Shown: positions 25,501-35,042, numbered from the stretch's first letter. The stretch is 64,000 nucleotides of DNA from Afifellaceae bacterium (GCA_028284625.1 JANQRH010000025.1:18807-82806); one strand, 5' to 3'. The notes: a model not told the origin generated them from the sequence alone. Numbers and translations: made by a program.

Positions 25501-26724
25501 TCACGCGGCCTCGCGCGCCTTTTCCTCAAGGTAGCCGAAAATCTCCTGCTCCGCGCCGACCCCCTCCAAGGGATGCATGCCCATGGAACGCCAGCGAGAG
25601 GGTTCGATCGCCGCCACTTCCTTTGTCGCAAGCACTCGTGCCCCCAGCGCCTTGGTGAGCTTCTCGATCCGCGCCACCTCAATCACGGTCGGCCCGATCG
25701 CCGAGAACGAGAGCCGCTCCGGCACGCCGATATTGCCGTACATCACTTCGCCGAAGTTCAGCCCGATGCCGTAATTGAAGGTCGCGAGGCCGGCGGCGCG
25801 CCGCTCCTCCATGGTCCGATCGGCGGCGTTGAGCGAATCCTGCAATGCGCCCATGACCCGGCGCGTAACCTCACCACGCTCGTTGTCGTCGTCGATCGGA
25901 AAGATGCCCAGAACCGCGTCGCCGATGAACTCAAGCACTTCGCCGCCCGTATCGATGACCGGGCGCGCCGCGCATTCGAAGTAGACGTTGAGCAGCTCCA
26001 GAAAGTCATCCGGCGGCATCGTCTCCGCCAGATGCGTGGAGCTCCTGAGGTCGGAGAACCACACAAGCGCGCGGATGCGGTCGCCATCGCCAAGCCGGAT
26101 GTTGCCGCGGAACACTTTTCGTCCCGTCAGCTTGCCGAGATAGGCTTCCGTGATGTTGCGGGCCACACGGTCCTGCAGCACGGTTTTTGTCGCGATCGCC
26201 AGGCGCTGTTGGATACGCTGCAGCCCAGCCAGGTCCTCCTCGGAAAAACCGCCCGGCTGATCGGACGCCCACGACACCAGGATGCCGCGGCGGGCTTGCG
26301 ACTCATGCTGCGTGCTTCCGAAGAGCGCGGTCGCCATCAAGATGTAGTCGGTATAGCCCTCCTCGGCGAACTCTTCGAGGATCGGGTAATCGATCATCTT
26401 GTTGGGCCCGGTCAGACGCCGCCGCATCACCGGGATGTCGTTCTCGATAAGCGCCTGCATCGGGCTGTTCTGCCAGGCATCCGATACGACATCTTGATGC
26501 TCGAACTGGCTGAGCTGAGCCGGCTTGCCACGCCGCCAGATCACGTTCTCCGCTTGGAAGAGCGGATGCAGCGTCGGCCACATCATCGATCCGCGGCCGA
26601 CCGGCACGCCGATGGCGGAAAGCCGCAGGCACAGCCCCTCGAAGAGCTCCACGACATCGGGCTCTCCGAGCGCCTGCTCGATGAGCCAGTCACGCACCTG
26701 CTGAAGAAGGCTGGATTCGGCCAT
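25501..26724 (-). CDS. Class III nucleotide cyclase with non-canonical purine-site residues
   Basis: 407-residue soluble protein. The N-terminal ~190 residues look like a GAF-type sensory region; the cyclase homology domain follows. Both metal-binding Asp are kept (FSDLRSST Asp225; FIGDAVLGIF Asp269). The residue that is usually Lys before the second metal motif is Glu265 (GEVLEFIGD), as in guanylate cyclases, and the usual Asp of the other purine contact is Ser339 (RLSFSAIG). The transition-state Asn of the VNxAAR motif is replaced by Ile348 (TVIEVAR), although the Arg remains. It may therefore make cGMP, have low activity, or be a receptor. It lies downstream of a cNMP-binding gene in the same direction. 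Confidence 0.85.
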   Translation of the reverse strand: MAESSLLQQVRDWLIEQALGEPDVVELFEGLCLRLSAIGVPVGRGSMMWPTLHPLFQAENVIWRRGKPAQLSQFEHQDVVSDAWQNSPMQALIENDIPVMRRRLTGPNKMIDYPILEEFAEEGYTDYILMATALFGSTQHESQARRGILVSWASDQPGGFSEEDLAGLQRIQQRLAIATKTVLQDRVARNITEAYLGKLTGRKVFRGNIRLGDGDRIRALVWFSDLRSSTHLAETMPPDDFLELLNVYFECAARPVIDTGGEVLEFIGDAVLGIFPIDDDNERGEVTRRVMGALQDSLNAADRTMEERRAAGLATFNYGIGLNFGEVMYGNIGVPERLSFSAIGPTVIEVARIEKLTKALGARVLATKEVAAIEPSRWRSMGMHPLEGVGAEQEIFGYLEEKAREAA

Positions 26725-26844
26725 GGCTACGTGCTCAGTTTGTGTGCCCCGTCAAATTGTGCGCGCAGGATGCGCGTTCAACCCCTTCGGCCGCCTTAAC
26801 GGGCGAGGGGGCCTGCCGGATCGACCCGCGCCCACGCCCCGCGT

Positions 26845-27300
26845 TCACGCAGACTGGCGTTGCGCCTCGATGAGGTCGGCTGTCGTTCGCGTCAGGCGCT
26901 CCGCCAGAAGGCGTGTCATCTCCACCGCCATCTCCGGGAATTGCTTCATCAGCTGGAAGAACGGCTCCTTGCGGATGCGCAAGGCCGTCAGCTCACCCTT
27001 CGCGGTGACCGTCGCGGTGCGCGGCGTGTCGCACAAGATGGCGATCTCACCGAAAAAATCGCCGTCATGCAGCTCGGCCACTGTGATGTCGCCGGTATCC
27101 GCAGGAACCGAGACATCAGCGTCACCCTCGATGATGACATAGGCCGCATCGCCGATGTCGTCCTTGCGCACGAGCACTTGGCCCGGCTCGTACGTCACGA
27201 CATCGGAGGTGTAGGCCAGCAGCTTCAGCTTGCCCGGCTCGATCCCCGCAAACAGGGGAACCCGGCGAAGGAGTTCGACTTCGTTGCTCAGCAGACTCAC
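26845..27300 (-). CDS. Stand-alone cyclic-nucleotide-binding domain protein
   Basis: 151-residue protein consisting of one cNMP-binding fold with no DNA-binding helix. The phosphate-binding cassette is complete: FFGEIAILCDTPRTATVTA, with Glu85 (ribose) and Arg94 (phosphate). Thr95 after the Arg matches the position that favours cGMP in eukaryotic PKG, but this residue is common in bacterial CNBDs and is weak evidence. It lies 48 bp after the ABC-like gene and 120 bp before the cyclase gene on the minus strand, so a private cyclase-sensor-target module is plausible, with the ABC-like membrane protein as the likely partner. Confidence 0.9.
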   Translation of the reverse strand: MSLLSNEVELLRRVPLFAGIEPGKLKLLAYTSDVVTYEPGQVLVRKDDIGDAAYVIIEGDADVSVPADTGDITVAELHDGDFFGEIAILCDTPRTATVTAKGELTALRIRKEPFFQLMKQFPEMAVEMTRLLAERLTRTTADLIEAQRQSA

Positions 27301-27348
27301 GTGACCAGACCCCCATTCAGCTGGCCGGCAATCATCGGGCGTGTGGCC

Positions 27349-30063
27349 CTATTTGGCCGGCTCAAGTGCGCGACCCTCCTCTGTCCCGCTTCTCTCCTCC
27401 GACTTGGCAATCCGACCATTCTCAAAGGTCAGCACCCTGTCGAACCATTGACCCGACCCGGGATGGCCGAGAACCCAAAAGACCGTCATGCCCGGGTCGC
27501 CGAGGCCGCGCGCGAAGTCCAAGACGCGCGTCACGGTGGCATCCTGTGCGTTCGCGTCAAGGGCCGTCAGCGCCCGGTTGACCACAAGCAGGTCAGGCCG
27601 CTTGATCAGCGCGCGCGCCAGCGAGACCTTCTGCTGCTGCGCCAGCGACAGGCGCTTTGCGCCGCTGCCCACGTCGAAACTCAGGCCAAGCTCGATAATC
27701 GCGTCGGTCAGACCAAGTGAATCCATGGTCTCGCGCAGAAGCGCATTCACACGCTCAACCGCTTCCGCATAGGTGTCGACGATACGGCCGAAGAGCACGT
27801 TGTCCTGAACACTGGCGGCGGAATTGAGCGATCCGGGCTGGTAGAACACGATGGCGCCGGACAGATCGTCCGGCAGGTTGTCACGGAAAGCCTGCCGCGC
27901 TGCGACGATCGCCGCCTGCAGTTCGTCGTCGAGCATGCCGTGGCGATGGCGCGGCTCGATATAGCCGTAGGCGAGGCGGAGAAGCGCACGCCGATCCGAT
28001 TCCTCCACTTCCGACAGCTCGCCGGCCGAAGCGCGCCGCACGATCGCGCGGTAATCGTCGATCTCATCCGGCGACATGAGGTCCATGCGCTCCAGAAGCG
28101 GATTGTCCGGGGCAAGGTCGCCGAAGAGATCGATCAGCGTCTCCGCAACGTTGAGGCCCATATTGACGAGCTTCTCTTCAAGCCCGGTATCGGTAACGAC
28201 CTTCGCCAGATACTGGTCTTCCGTGTTCTCACCATCGATGGCGTCCGGGTCCGACACGCCGAAGATCAAATTCTCCTTCACCGACGCGTTGACGACGTAT
28301 CGTTCCGGATCGAACATCTCGACATATTGTTCGCCGCGGTTTTTCACCAGACGTTCGCGAAACGCGTCGCGCGCCGCCAGCACGCGGCTTTCCATCTCGC
28401 CGAGCGCTTCTTCCGGCATCTTGCTGCGCAGGCCGAGGCGATAGACGTCGTTTTCAAGGTCCACCAGCACCAGGACTTCGCGCAGGCGCACCAGCAGATC
28501 CTCCGGCCCTTCGGCGCCGGCGGCGGCATAGTCGATCCAATCGTCGTCGATGTTGGTCTCGGTGTTGCCGGAGGCGCGGGCCTCGGTGAGCCATTGCCGG
28601 GTCTCGCGCGACTCCTCCGTCTGGCTGCGAAGCGGCGCGTGACGCAGGCCGTAGATCAGCGCGTTCATCAGCGAGGATTGCGGCAGATAGGTATTTGCCT
28701 CCGCGTAGCCGATGCGGCGGCCGGTGAAGGAATCGGGAAGCCCCTCGATGGCACTTCCGTCGATGAGGATGCGGCCGCTATCCGGTACCGACAGCTTTGC
28801 GAGCGCTTCCGCCAGGTATTCGCCGCCCGCGCCGACCGGACCGACGGCGGCTACGGCGTCGCCTGGGGCGAGTTTCAGCGATGTTGGCTCAAGCAACGTT
28901 GCGCCGGAATCGTCGCGGATCGCGAGGCCGCTCGCCGACACCTCTCGATCGATGCGCGGCGGCGTATTTGTGTCGAGCTTCTGCAGCTCCGGATCGAGCA
29001 CCTTGCCGATGGTGAACTGCTCGACGACCTGCGTGTATTTGACCTGCACGTCGAGCCGCTGCTGGTCCCAGTCGATCAGGTCCTTTAGCGGTGAGGGGAG
29101 TTCCTTATACGCCGCGATGACCGCCACGAGCTGGCCGATATCCAGCCGGCCCGTAATCGCGAAGTAGCCGCCGATCAGATAAAAGATGAACGGCGTGACC
29201 TGGGCCAGCAGGTTGTTGATGAATTTGACCAGGAACTTCCACTGGTAGATGTCGAAGCGGATAAAAAAGATCTTGCCGAGACGATTGGCGATCTCTGCGC
29301 GTTCCCAGTTGGTCGCATCGTTGACCCTGACGCCGATAATCCCTTCCACGATCTCACCGACACGCCCGGCTAGCGCGCGCGCCGTAAGCTGGCGCTGACG
29401 CCCAAGGATCAGAAGCCGCCGACGCAGCCGCGGGATCAGGATCACCTGCACTGCCACGATGGCGCCGGCGACAAGCCCCAGCGTGACGCTTTGCAGCATG
29501 ATGAAGACCATCGCCGTGACCGCCTGGCTGAGCAGGAAGGCCGGCTGCACATAGGCGTCGCCAATGAAGCCGCCGAGCGGCTCCACCTCGTCCTTCACCA
29601 TGGTGGCGACTTCGGAGGAGCGCATGCGCCGGAACTGCGGCAGCGGGAAGCGCAGAAGCGTGTCGACAAGCTGGTAGCGCATACGCCTCAGCATCCGCTC
29701 GCCGAGCCGGCCTTTGAACACGGAGATGTAGAGCTTGAAGGCGCCGTTGATGAGGACGAAGCTGAGGAAGAGCGTGCACAGGTAGAAGAGCATCGCCACG
29801 CGTTCCAGCTCGATCCCATCAAAAAGCACGAACTCGTTGCCACCGCCGCCGAGCCAGGCCGGGATGGAAAACGCAATGCGTAGCGCCGTCTCCGTATCGG
29901 TGGGGCTGGAGAAGCCTTCGCCCTGAATCGGGCCGTTGATGATCTGCTTAGGCAGGTCCAGCGACAGGAAGTAGAACGGCAGCGACGCCACGACCACGAG
30001 CAGCAGCCAGATCTGGTCGCGCTTCGAGAACCTCCAGGTGTAGCGGAAGATACTTTGGTCCAT
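27349..30063 (-). CDS. Degenerate ABC-type membrane protein with large NBD insertion
   Basis: 904 residues. Residues 1-325 form an exporter-type transmembrane domain with about six helices. The nucleotide-binding region (about 375-890) is strongly altered. Walker A reads GPVGAGGE (408-415) with no Lys; the signature is RLSLAQQQK (804-812) instead of LSGGQ; Walker B is DLLVVNRALTALD (824-836), with Asp and the catalytic Glu replaced by Asn829 and Arg830. A H-loop-like His867 remains. About 330 residues are inserted after the Q-loop region. The motif S-hydrophobic-x-x-N-hydrophobic-hydrophobic-aromatic-G occurs three times (464-472, 594-602, 751-759). ATP hydrolysis is unlikely. It heads the cNMP/cyclase gene group. 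Confidence 0.87.
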   Translation of the reverse strand: MDQSIFRYTWRFSKRDQIWLLLVVVASLPFYFLSLDLPKQIINGPIQGEGFSSPTDTETALRIAFSIPAWLGGGGNEFVLFDGIELERVAMLFYLCTLFLSFVLINGAFKLYISVFKGRLGERMLRRMRYQLVDTLLRFPLPQFRRMRSSEVATMVKDEVEPLGGFIGDAYVQPAFLLSQAVTAMVFIMLQSVTLGLVAGAIVAVQVILIPRLRRRLLILGRQRQLTARALAGRVGEIVEGIIGVRVNDATNWERAEIANRLGKIFFIRFDIYQWKFLVKFINNLLAQVTPFIFYLIGGYFAITGRLDIGQLVAVIAAYKELPSPLKDLIDWDQQRLDVQVKYTQVVEQFTIGKVLDPELQKLDTNTPPRIDREVSASGLAIRDDSGATLLEPTSLKLAPGDAVAAVGPVGAGGEYLAEALAKLSVPDSGRILIDGSAIEGLPDSFTGRRIGYAEANTYLPQSSLMNALIYGLRHAPLRSQTEESRETRQWLTEARASGNTETNIDDDWIDYAAAGAEGPEDLLVRLREVLVLVDLENDVYRLGLRSKMPEEALGEMESRVLAARDAFRERLVKNRGEQYVEMFDPERYVVNASVKENLIFGVSDPDAIDGENTEDQYLAKVVTDTGLEEKLVNMGLNVAETLIDLFGDLAPDNPLLERMDLMSPDEIDDYRAIVRRASAGELSEVEESDRRALLRLAYGYIEPRHRHGMLDDELQAAIVAARQAFRDNLPDDLSGAIVFYQPGSLNSAASVQDNVLFGRIVDTYAEAVERVNALLRETMDSLGLTDAIIELGLSFDVGSGAKRLSLAQQQKVSLARALIKRPDLLVVNRALTALDANAQDATVTRVLDFARGLGDPGMTVFWVLGHPGSGQWFDRVLTFENGRIAKSEERSGTEEGRALEPAK

Positions 30064-30156
30064 GGCGCCGGGGACGAACTCTCCTAGGACGGGCCGCGTT
30101 CTCTGCTCGTCTGCGCGGCGATTGTTGAAACTATATCAGCACGCCGGCTTGGCTGT

Positions 30157-32085
30157 CTAACGAGCGATCCCGGGCGTAAACGCTGCTTCTCCCATGGCCG
30201 GCGCGGCCGTCGCCGGCTGCTTCGCCGGCTCCGGCAGCCGCTCGGCACGCACGAAATGCCCGTTGCCTGCGTCCAGCATGGGCGGGTCTCCGTCCGGCCC
30301 GCAGCAAAACGGCGCTGGCCAGGCCAGCGGATCGGATTGGCGCGTCTCGCCAATGATTTGGAAGTCCAGCGGGCGATCGGGATCGGGGAAGGGGACGGCC
30401 GACATCAGCGCTTTCGTATAGGGGTGCATCGGGTTGCGGAACAGCTCGTCGCGCGGCGCCAGCTCCACCAGGCGGCCGGCGCACATCACCGCGATGCGGT
30501 CGGCGATGTAATTGATCACCGCGAGATTGTGCGAGATAAAGAGGTAGGTCAGGCCAATCTCTTTCTGCAGGTCCTTCAAGAGATTGAGAATCTGCGCCTG
30601 GATGGAGACATCGAGCGCTGAGACAGGCTCATCGCAGATGACGAGCTCCGGCTGCAGCGCCAGCGCCCGCGCAATGCCAATGCGTTGCCGTTGTCCGCCG
30701 GAAAAGCTGTGCGGGTAGCGGTTGAGATGTTCTCCCCCGAGCCCGACCATCTCCAGGAGCCGCACGGCGGCCGCGCGTCTTGTCGCCTCCGTGCCGATGT
30801 TATGGATCAGGAACGGTTCGGCAAGAATGCTGCCGATGGTCATGCGCGGATTGAGCGACGAGAAGGGGTCCTGGAAGATATATTGAATCTTGCGGCGGAT
30901 GGGGTGCATCTCCTGCCGATCCAGGTCGAAGAGGCGGATCGGCCGACCGCCGTCATGGAACAGCGCTTCGCCCTCGTCGACCTCCACGGCGCGTGTGATG
31001 GCCTTGCTGACTGTCGTCTTGCCGGAGCCTGATTCCCCGACGAGCCCCAGGCACTCGCCACGGTCGATGGAGAAGCTGACGTCGGAGAGCGCCAGCACGC
31101 TCGCCTCCGGCCCGCTCGACAACCATTTGAGGTGCTTCCGCAAGCCGAAGCGTTTGGTGAGGTTCTTCACTTCAAGGAGCGTGCCGCCGCTTCTGTCGGT
31201 GAGCGCCGCCTCGCCGAAATCCGGCACCGAGGTCTTGATCTCGCGGATCGGCTTCAGCCGTTCCCCGGGCTTCATCTCAAAATGCGGCACCGCTTTGAGC
31301 AGCGCCTTGAGGTAGGGATGCTGCGGATTGCCGAAAATATCGTCGAGCGCGCCGGCTTCAACGACCTTGCCGTGATGCGCGACAACGACCTCCTCAGCCA
31401 TGTTGGCCACCACGCCGAGATCATGCGTGATGAGCAGAACCGCCATGCCGAGCTCGTCCTGCACGTCGCGGATCAGCTTCAGGATCTGCGCCTGCACGGT
31501 TACGTCGAGCGCGGTTGTCGGCTCATCGGCGATCAGAAGCGCCGGGCGGCAGATCAGCGCCATGGCGATCATGGCGCGCTGGCGCAGACCACCGGAGAGC
31601 TCGAAGGGATAGGAATCGACCGTCTCAGACGGGCGAGGGAACTCCACAAGCCGCAGCATCTCGATCGTGCGCTCGCGCTTCTCCTCTGCGCTCACCTTAT
31701 GATGCACTGACAGCGCCTCGCCGATCTGGTCCCCGATCGTGTGGAGTGGCGAGAACGAGGTCATCGGCTCCTGGAAGATCATGCCGATGCGATTGCCGCG
31801 GATATGCATGAACTCCTTGGATTTCGGCTTGATCTTGGCGACGTCGCGCACGCCCTCCGACGGGTCGTTGAACAGGATCTCGCCTGCCGTGATCCGTGCG
31901 GTGCGCGGCAGAATGCCCATGGTCGCCTGCGCCGAAACCGACTTGCCGGACCCCGATTCTCCGACCAGCGCCACGGTGCTCCCCGGCCGCACGCGCATCG
32001 ACAGCCCGTCCACGGCCTGGACGCGCCCGGCGAGCGTGCGGAACTCAACCGACAGGTCATTGATCTTGAGGAGGTCGTCGCTCAC
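30157..32085 (-). CDS. Peptide-type ABC transporter fused double ATP-binding protein (system 2 candidate)
   Basis: 642-residue protein with two intact ATPase domains of the Dpp/Opp type. Walker A GESGSGKS occurs at about 42-49 and GESGSGKT at about 347; signatures are [10 protein letters not shown] and [10 protein letters not shown]; both Walker B motifs ([18 protein letters not shown]) are complete. The GTG at 32085 ([10 protein letters not shown]) is preferred because GAAGAAG lies about 8 bases upstream and it precedes the first strand; the frame is open to 32253. No permease is adjacent on this strand, so it most likely energises the permeases at 22365-24529, 5.6 kb away on the opposite strand. 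Confidence 0.92.
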   Translation of the reverse strand: MSDDLLKINDLSVEFRTLAGRVQAVDGLSMRVRPGSTVALVGESGSGKSVSAQATMGILPRTARITAGEILFNDPSEGVRDVAKIKPKSKEFMHIRGNRIGMIFQEPMTSFSPLHTIGDQIGEALSVHHKVSAEEKRERTIEMLRLVEFPRPSETVDSYPFELSGGLRQRAMIAMALICRPALLIADEPTTALDVTVQAQILKLIRDVQDELGMAVLLITHDLGVVANMAEEVVVAHHGKVVEAGALDDIFGNPQHPYLKALLKAVPHFEMKPGERLKPIREIKTSVPDFGEAALTDRSGGTLLEVKNLTKRFGLRKHLKWLSSGPEASVLALSDVSFSIDRGECLGLVGESGSGKTTVSKAITRAVEVDEGEALFHDGGRPIRLFDLDRQEMHPIRRKIQYIFQDPFSSLNPRMTIGSILAEPFLIHNIGTEATRRAAAVRLLEMVGLGGEHLNRYPHSFSGGQRQRIGIARALALQPELVICDEPVSALDVSIQAQILNLLKDLQKEIGLTYLFISHNLAVINYIADRIAVMCAGRLVELAPRDELFRNPMHPYTKALMSAVPFPDPDRPLDFQIIGETRQSDPLAWPAPFCCGPDGDPPMLDAGNGHFVRAERLPEPAKQPATAAPAMGEAAFTPGIAR

Positions 32086-32170
32086 GGGGCATTCTTCTTC
32101 ATGGTCGGCTCGGCATGGGGCCATGGAAATCTTTGCGTGGCAATGACCAAGGGGTGACGGTCGCGTCGAT

Positions 32171-33337
32171 TCATGGCGCAACGGCCCCGCCGATGCGAAC
32201 ATTCTGCGTTGCCAGATCATAGATGAACTTGGCCGATTGCGCCGCCCCGGCAAGGTTCACGCCGGCGGGAGGCGGCGGTGAAATCGCGGTATGGTTGATC
32301 GCATCTGCCAGCGTGGCAGCGGTCAGTTCGGCTTCCGGGACAAACGTCATGAGGCCCTTCTCCGCCAGGATTTCCGCGCGCAATCGCTGCTCCGTCTCGC
32401 CCTTTGCCTCATATGGCACGACCACCGCGCGGACGCCTGACGCCAAAATGTCCATCGTCGTGTTGTAACCGGCCTGCGAAATGGAAAGGGTGGCGACGGA
32501 AAGCCGCGCAGTAAAGTCGGGGCGAAAGCGCTCCACGATGGTGCGTTCTTCCGCTATGGCAGCGACGCGCTGGTATTCAGCCTCGCTGAGATTTGGCCCG
32601 GTGAGAAAGCGCCATGTGTGGTCGGCCATGGCGGTCGCTGGCCGCGCCTCCATCGCTGCGAAAAGGAGCGGTGCGCCGACCGCTCCGCCACCGGCCGACA
32701 CGATCACCTCGTCGCGCCCGGCACTTGTTGTCCCATCTACGCGCGGCGCAGTGACATAGCCCGTGTAACGGATCAGATCGGCGATACGATCGGCGGCCGG
32801 GAAGGTCTGGCCGAACGGAATGAGCTTCGGATCGCCATGCACCAGCACCGTGTCGAAATAGCGCCGCAGCGTCTCAACCGTCTCCTCCGTTCGCTCCGCC
32901 TTTCTGGACACCAGGATGTCACGCACGGAGCAAAGGACCTGCGGCCGTTGCGGCTCGACGTGGATCATCTCCAGAAGCGGCAGCAGCTCAAAGCGGAACT
33001 GTCGCCGCCCAAAGGGAAAGAGCTCAATCAGAACAACGGCGGGGTCGGCGCGACGATAAAGGTCGAGAAGGGCGGCGCGCCGCGCCTCGATCCACGCATC
33101 GTCGACGGCCGCGCCGTTGGCGTCGCGAAGCGTGGAGAAATCCTCGCCGGCGATCGTTGCAGGCGGCAAGTGAACGACATTCACCCCGTCAAACGGCACC
33201 TCCGGAAACGGCGCGCCTCCGAACGCAACGGTCACGTCGATGCCGGTCTTAGCCATCGCCAGCGCAAGCGTCTCCGCGCGGCGGAGATGCCCGACGCCCA
33301 AGAGGTGCTGGACGTAGAAGAGAACGCCGCCGCTCAT
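32171..33337 (-). CDS. GT28-like glycosyltransferase (SHDTFGLGHLRR-type)
   Basis: 388-residue GT-B protein with the N-terminal signature FYVQHLLGVGHLRRAETLALAM, paralogous to the SHDSFGLGHLRR start of the gene at 35579. The C-terminal half holds the family's glycine-rich loop (VIVSAGGGAVGAPL) and the donor-site motif SQAGYNTTMDILASGVRAVVVPYE, as in MurG/GT28 enzymes. It overlaps the phosphatase gene by 4 bp and is the third gene of that cassette. Role: probably transfers a sugar onto a lipid or envelope glycan; not further assignable. Confidence 0.83.
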   Translation of the reverse strand: MSGGVLFYVQHLLGVGHLRRAETLALAMAKTGIDVTVAFGGAPFPEVPFDGVNVVHLPPATIAGEDFSTLRDANGAAVDDAWIEARRAALLDLYRRADPAVVLIELFPFGRRQFRFELLPLLEMIHVEPQRPQVLCSVRDILVSRKAERTEETVETLRRYFDTVLVHGDPKLIPFGQTFPAADRIADLIRYTGYVTAPRVDGTTSAGRDEVIVSAGGGAVGAPLLFAAMEARPATAMADHTWRFLTGPNLSEAEYQRVAAIAEERTIVERFRPDFTARLSVATLSISQAGYNTTMDILASGVRAVVVPYEAKGETEQRLRAEILAEKGLMTFVPEAELTAATLADAINHTAISPPPPAGVNLAGAAQSAKFIYDLATQNVRIGGAVAP

Positions 33338-33915
33338 GCGTCCGGCCTCAGCGGGATGTTGAGCGCCGATACCGCCGGTGCGCCATCGGGCGCGATATCG
33401 AACGCGTGGGCACAGCCGTTCCGGAGCTTGTCCGGCGCTTTCGAAGTCATCGCCCAGCCCGTCGCCAGCGCATAAAGCGCCCTGAGCACGCCCTTATGCG
33501 TCACTGCGATCGTGGGTGAGGCGAGGCCCACCAGGAGCGGTCGCAGGCGCGCCTGCACGTCGCGCGGGCTCTCGCCGCCATCGGGCCGGAAATCCAGGCC
33601 GCGCGCCTCGTTGGCCGCCATTGTGTCACCGAGTTCGGCGCGCAGTGCCGCAAGGCGGCGACCCTCCCAGGCGCCCCAATCCATCTCAATCAGCCGTGGC
33701 TCCGGCTGCGGGTCGAGGCCGAGCAGCTTTGCGGTTTCCATGGCGCGCTGAAGCGGGCTTGAAAGGCACGCCGCGTCCTCCCAGCCGGCGGGCAGGTGCG
33801 CGGCTTCAAACCACGCGCGGCCCGCCTCCGTCAGCGGCCTATCCGCGTGGCCCTGCATCAGCCCCTCGGCGTTCCAATCCGTTTCGCCGTGGCGGATGAC
33901 AAGAAGGCGGGTCAT
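33334..33915 (-). CDS. Histidine phosphatase-family protein
   Basis: 193-residue member of the phosphoglycerate-mutase-like superfamily. The catalytic motif LLVIRHGETDWNAEG is at the N-terminus, the acid/base Glu lies in EMDWGAWEGR, and the second catalytic His is in TIAVTHKGVLRAL. It overlaps both neighbours by 4 bp (33912-33915 and 33334-33337), so three genes are translationally coupled. In this setting a sugar phosphate or lipid-linked phosphate is a likely substrate, but the fold serves many substrates. Confidence 0.88.
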   Translation of the reverse strand: MTRLLVIRHGETDWNAEGLMQGHADRPLTEAGRAWFEAAHLPAGWEDAACLSSPLQRAMETAKLLGLDPQPEPRLIEMDWGAWEGRRLAALRAELGDTMAANEARGLDFRPDGGESPRDVQARLRPLLVGLASPTIAVTHKGVLRALYALATGWAMTSKAPDKLRNGCAHAFDIAPDGAPAVSALNIPLRPDA

Positions 33916-35042
33916 GCCGCCTCCGCTATCAGGTCACGGAGATGCCGGTCCAAGAGCGCAGCGGCGCTCCCAACATCGTGCACGCGCGCGGCGCGATCCG
34001 TTGCCGCCCGGCTCATAGCCTGGCGCATTTCGTCATCGGCGAGTAGCGAGGCGAGCGCCGCCGCAAACGCGTCCGCATCGCCCTCCGCCACGAGAAGGCC
34101 GGTCTCGCCGTCGGCAATGATGCCCGGCACGCCGCCGCTTCGTCCGGCGACAACGGGAAGCCCCGACGCCTGCGCCTCCAGAAATGCCACCCCCCACGCC
34201 TCTTTGACCGCCGGCCAGACATAGATGTCGGCTGCCCGATAAAGCTCTCTCAGCCGATCCGGCTCAACCACGCCCACCCAGCGGATACGCTCGCCGAAGT
34301 CGGCGAACGCGGCGCGCACTTTCGACTCAGCCGTACCTTCGCCTGCGATGATGAGCTGCCAGGGCCGATCGACGAGTCCGGAAAGCGCATCCGCCAGACA
34401 ACGATAGGAGAGGAGTTTTTGGTCGTCCCGCATCATGGCGACAGCGATGAGCCAAGGCTGCGTGACATCGAGATTAAGCGACGCTGCGACTGCTGCGCGG
34501 CTCTCATCGCGCGCCTGCGCTCGGAACGGCTGCGTTTCCACAAATGGCGGAAGCGGGATCAGCCGCTCTAGATGACGCATCAGCGGACGCACGCAGTCCG
34601 CATCCGCTGGGTTTGGCTGAAAGATGCGCGCGGCGCGTCCGATCGCATCGGCGACAGCTTGGTGGCCGATATCCCACGGCCCGCCGGCCTGTTTCGGCGC
34701 ATAGGACGCTTCGGCGAGCACGTAAGGAATGTCGAGGTGCTCCGTGACCACCGGCCCGAGCCAGTCGGGCGCCTTATGATAGAGGTGATAGGTGAACCAC
34801 GCATCCGGGCGCGCCTCAGGCTTCACGCGCCTGAGGAAGCGCTCCGCCAGCGCCGTCCCGACGCCGCGCAGACGCATCTGGCGCGCTTCGTCTCCCGCAT
34901 CGTAGCTGCGGAAGCGCGAAGCCACGAAAACGTCGTGACCCGCCATCCGCAAAACCGCGATCAACGCGCGCGCCATGGCGCGGTCGCCGGATGCCACGGG
35001 ATGGTCAGGCGGCTTCAGCGGAGCGTAGAAGGCAACGCGCAT
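33912..35042 (-). CDS. Glycosyltransferase family 4 protein
   Basis: 376-residue GT-B enzyme. MRVAFYAPLKPPDHPVASGDRAMARAL is the start of the acceptor domain; the donor domain has IIAGEGTAESKV, EAWGVAFLEAQASGLPVVAG and VPGIIADGETGLLV, with the GT4 EX7E-like Glu pair. I place the start at the ATG 35042, where the N-terminal strand begins, although the frame is open to 35147. It precedes and overlaps the phosphatase gene and follows the small methyltransferase gene by 28 bp. Confidence 0.87.
   Translation of the reverse strand: MRVAFYAPLKPPDHPVASGDRAMARALIAVLRMAGHDVFVASRFRSYDAGDEARQMRLRGVGTALAERFLRRVKPEARPDAWFTYHLYHKAPDWLGPVVTEHLDIPYVLAEASYAPKQAGGPWDIGHQAVADAIGRAARIFQPNPADADCVRPLMRHLERLIPLPPFVETQPFRAQARDESRAAVAASLNLDVTQPWLIAVAMMRDDQKLLSYRCLADALSGLVDRPWQLIIAGEGTAESKVRAAFADFGERIRWVGVVEPDRLRELYRAADIYVWPAVKEAWGVAFLEAQASGLPVVAGRSGGVPGIIADGETGLLVAEGDADAFAAALASLLADDEMRQAMSRAATDRAARVHDVGSAAALLDRHLRDLIAEAA

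Noticed and set aside
25573..26799. A 408-codon plus-strand frame opposite the soluble cyclase
   Set aside because: Shadow of the cyclase gene; cyclase motifs are certain on the minus strand.
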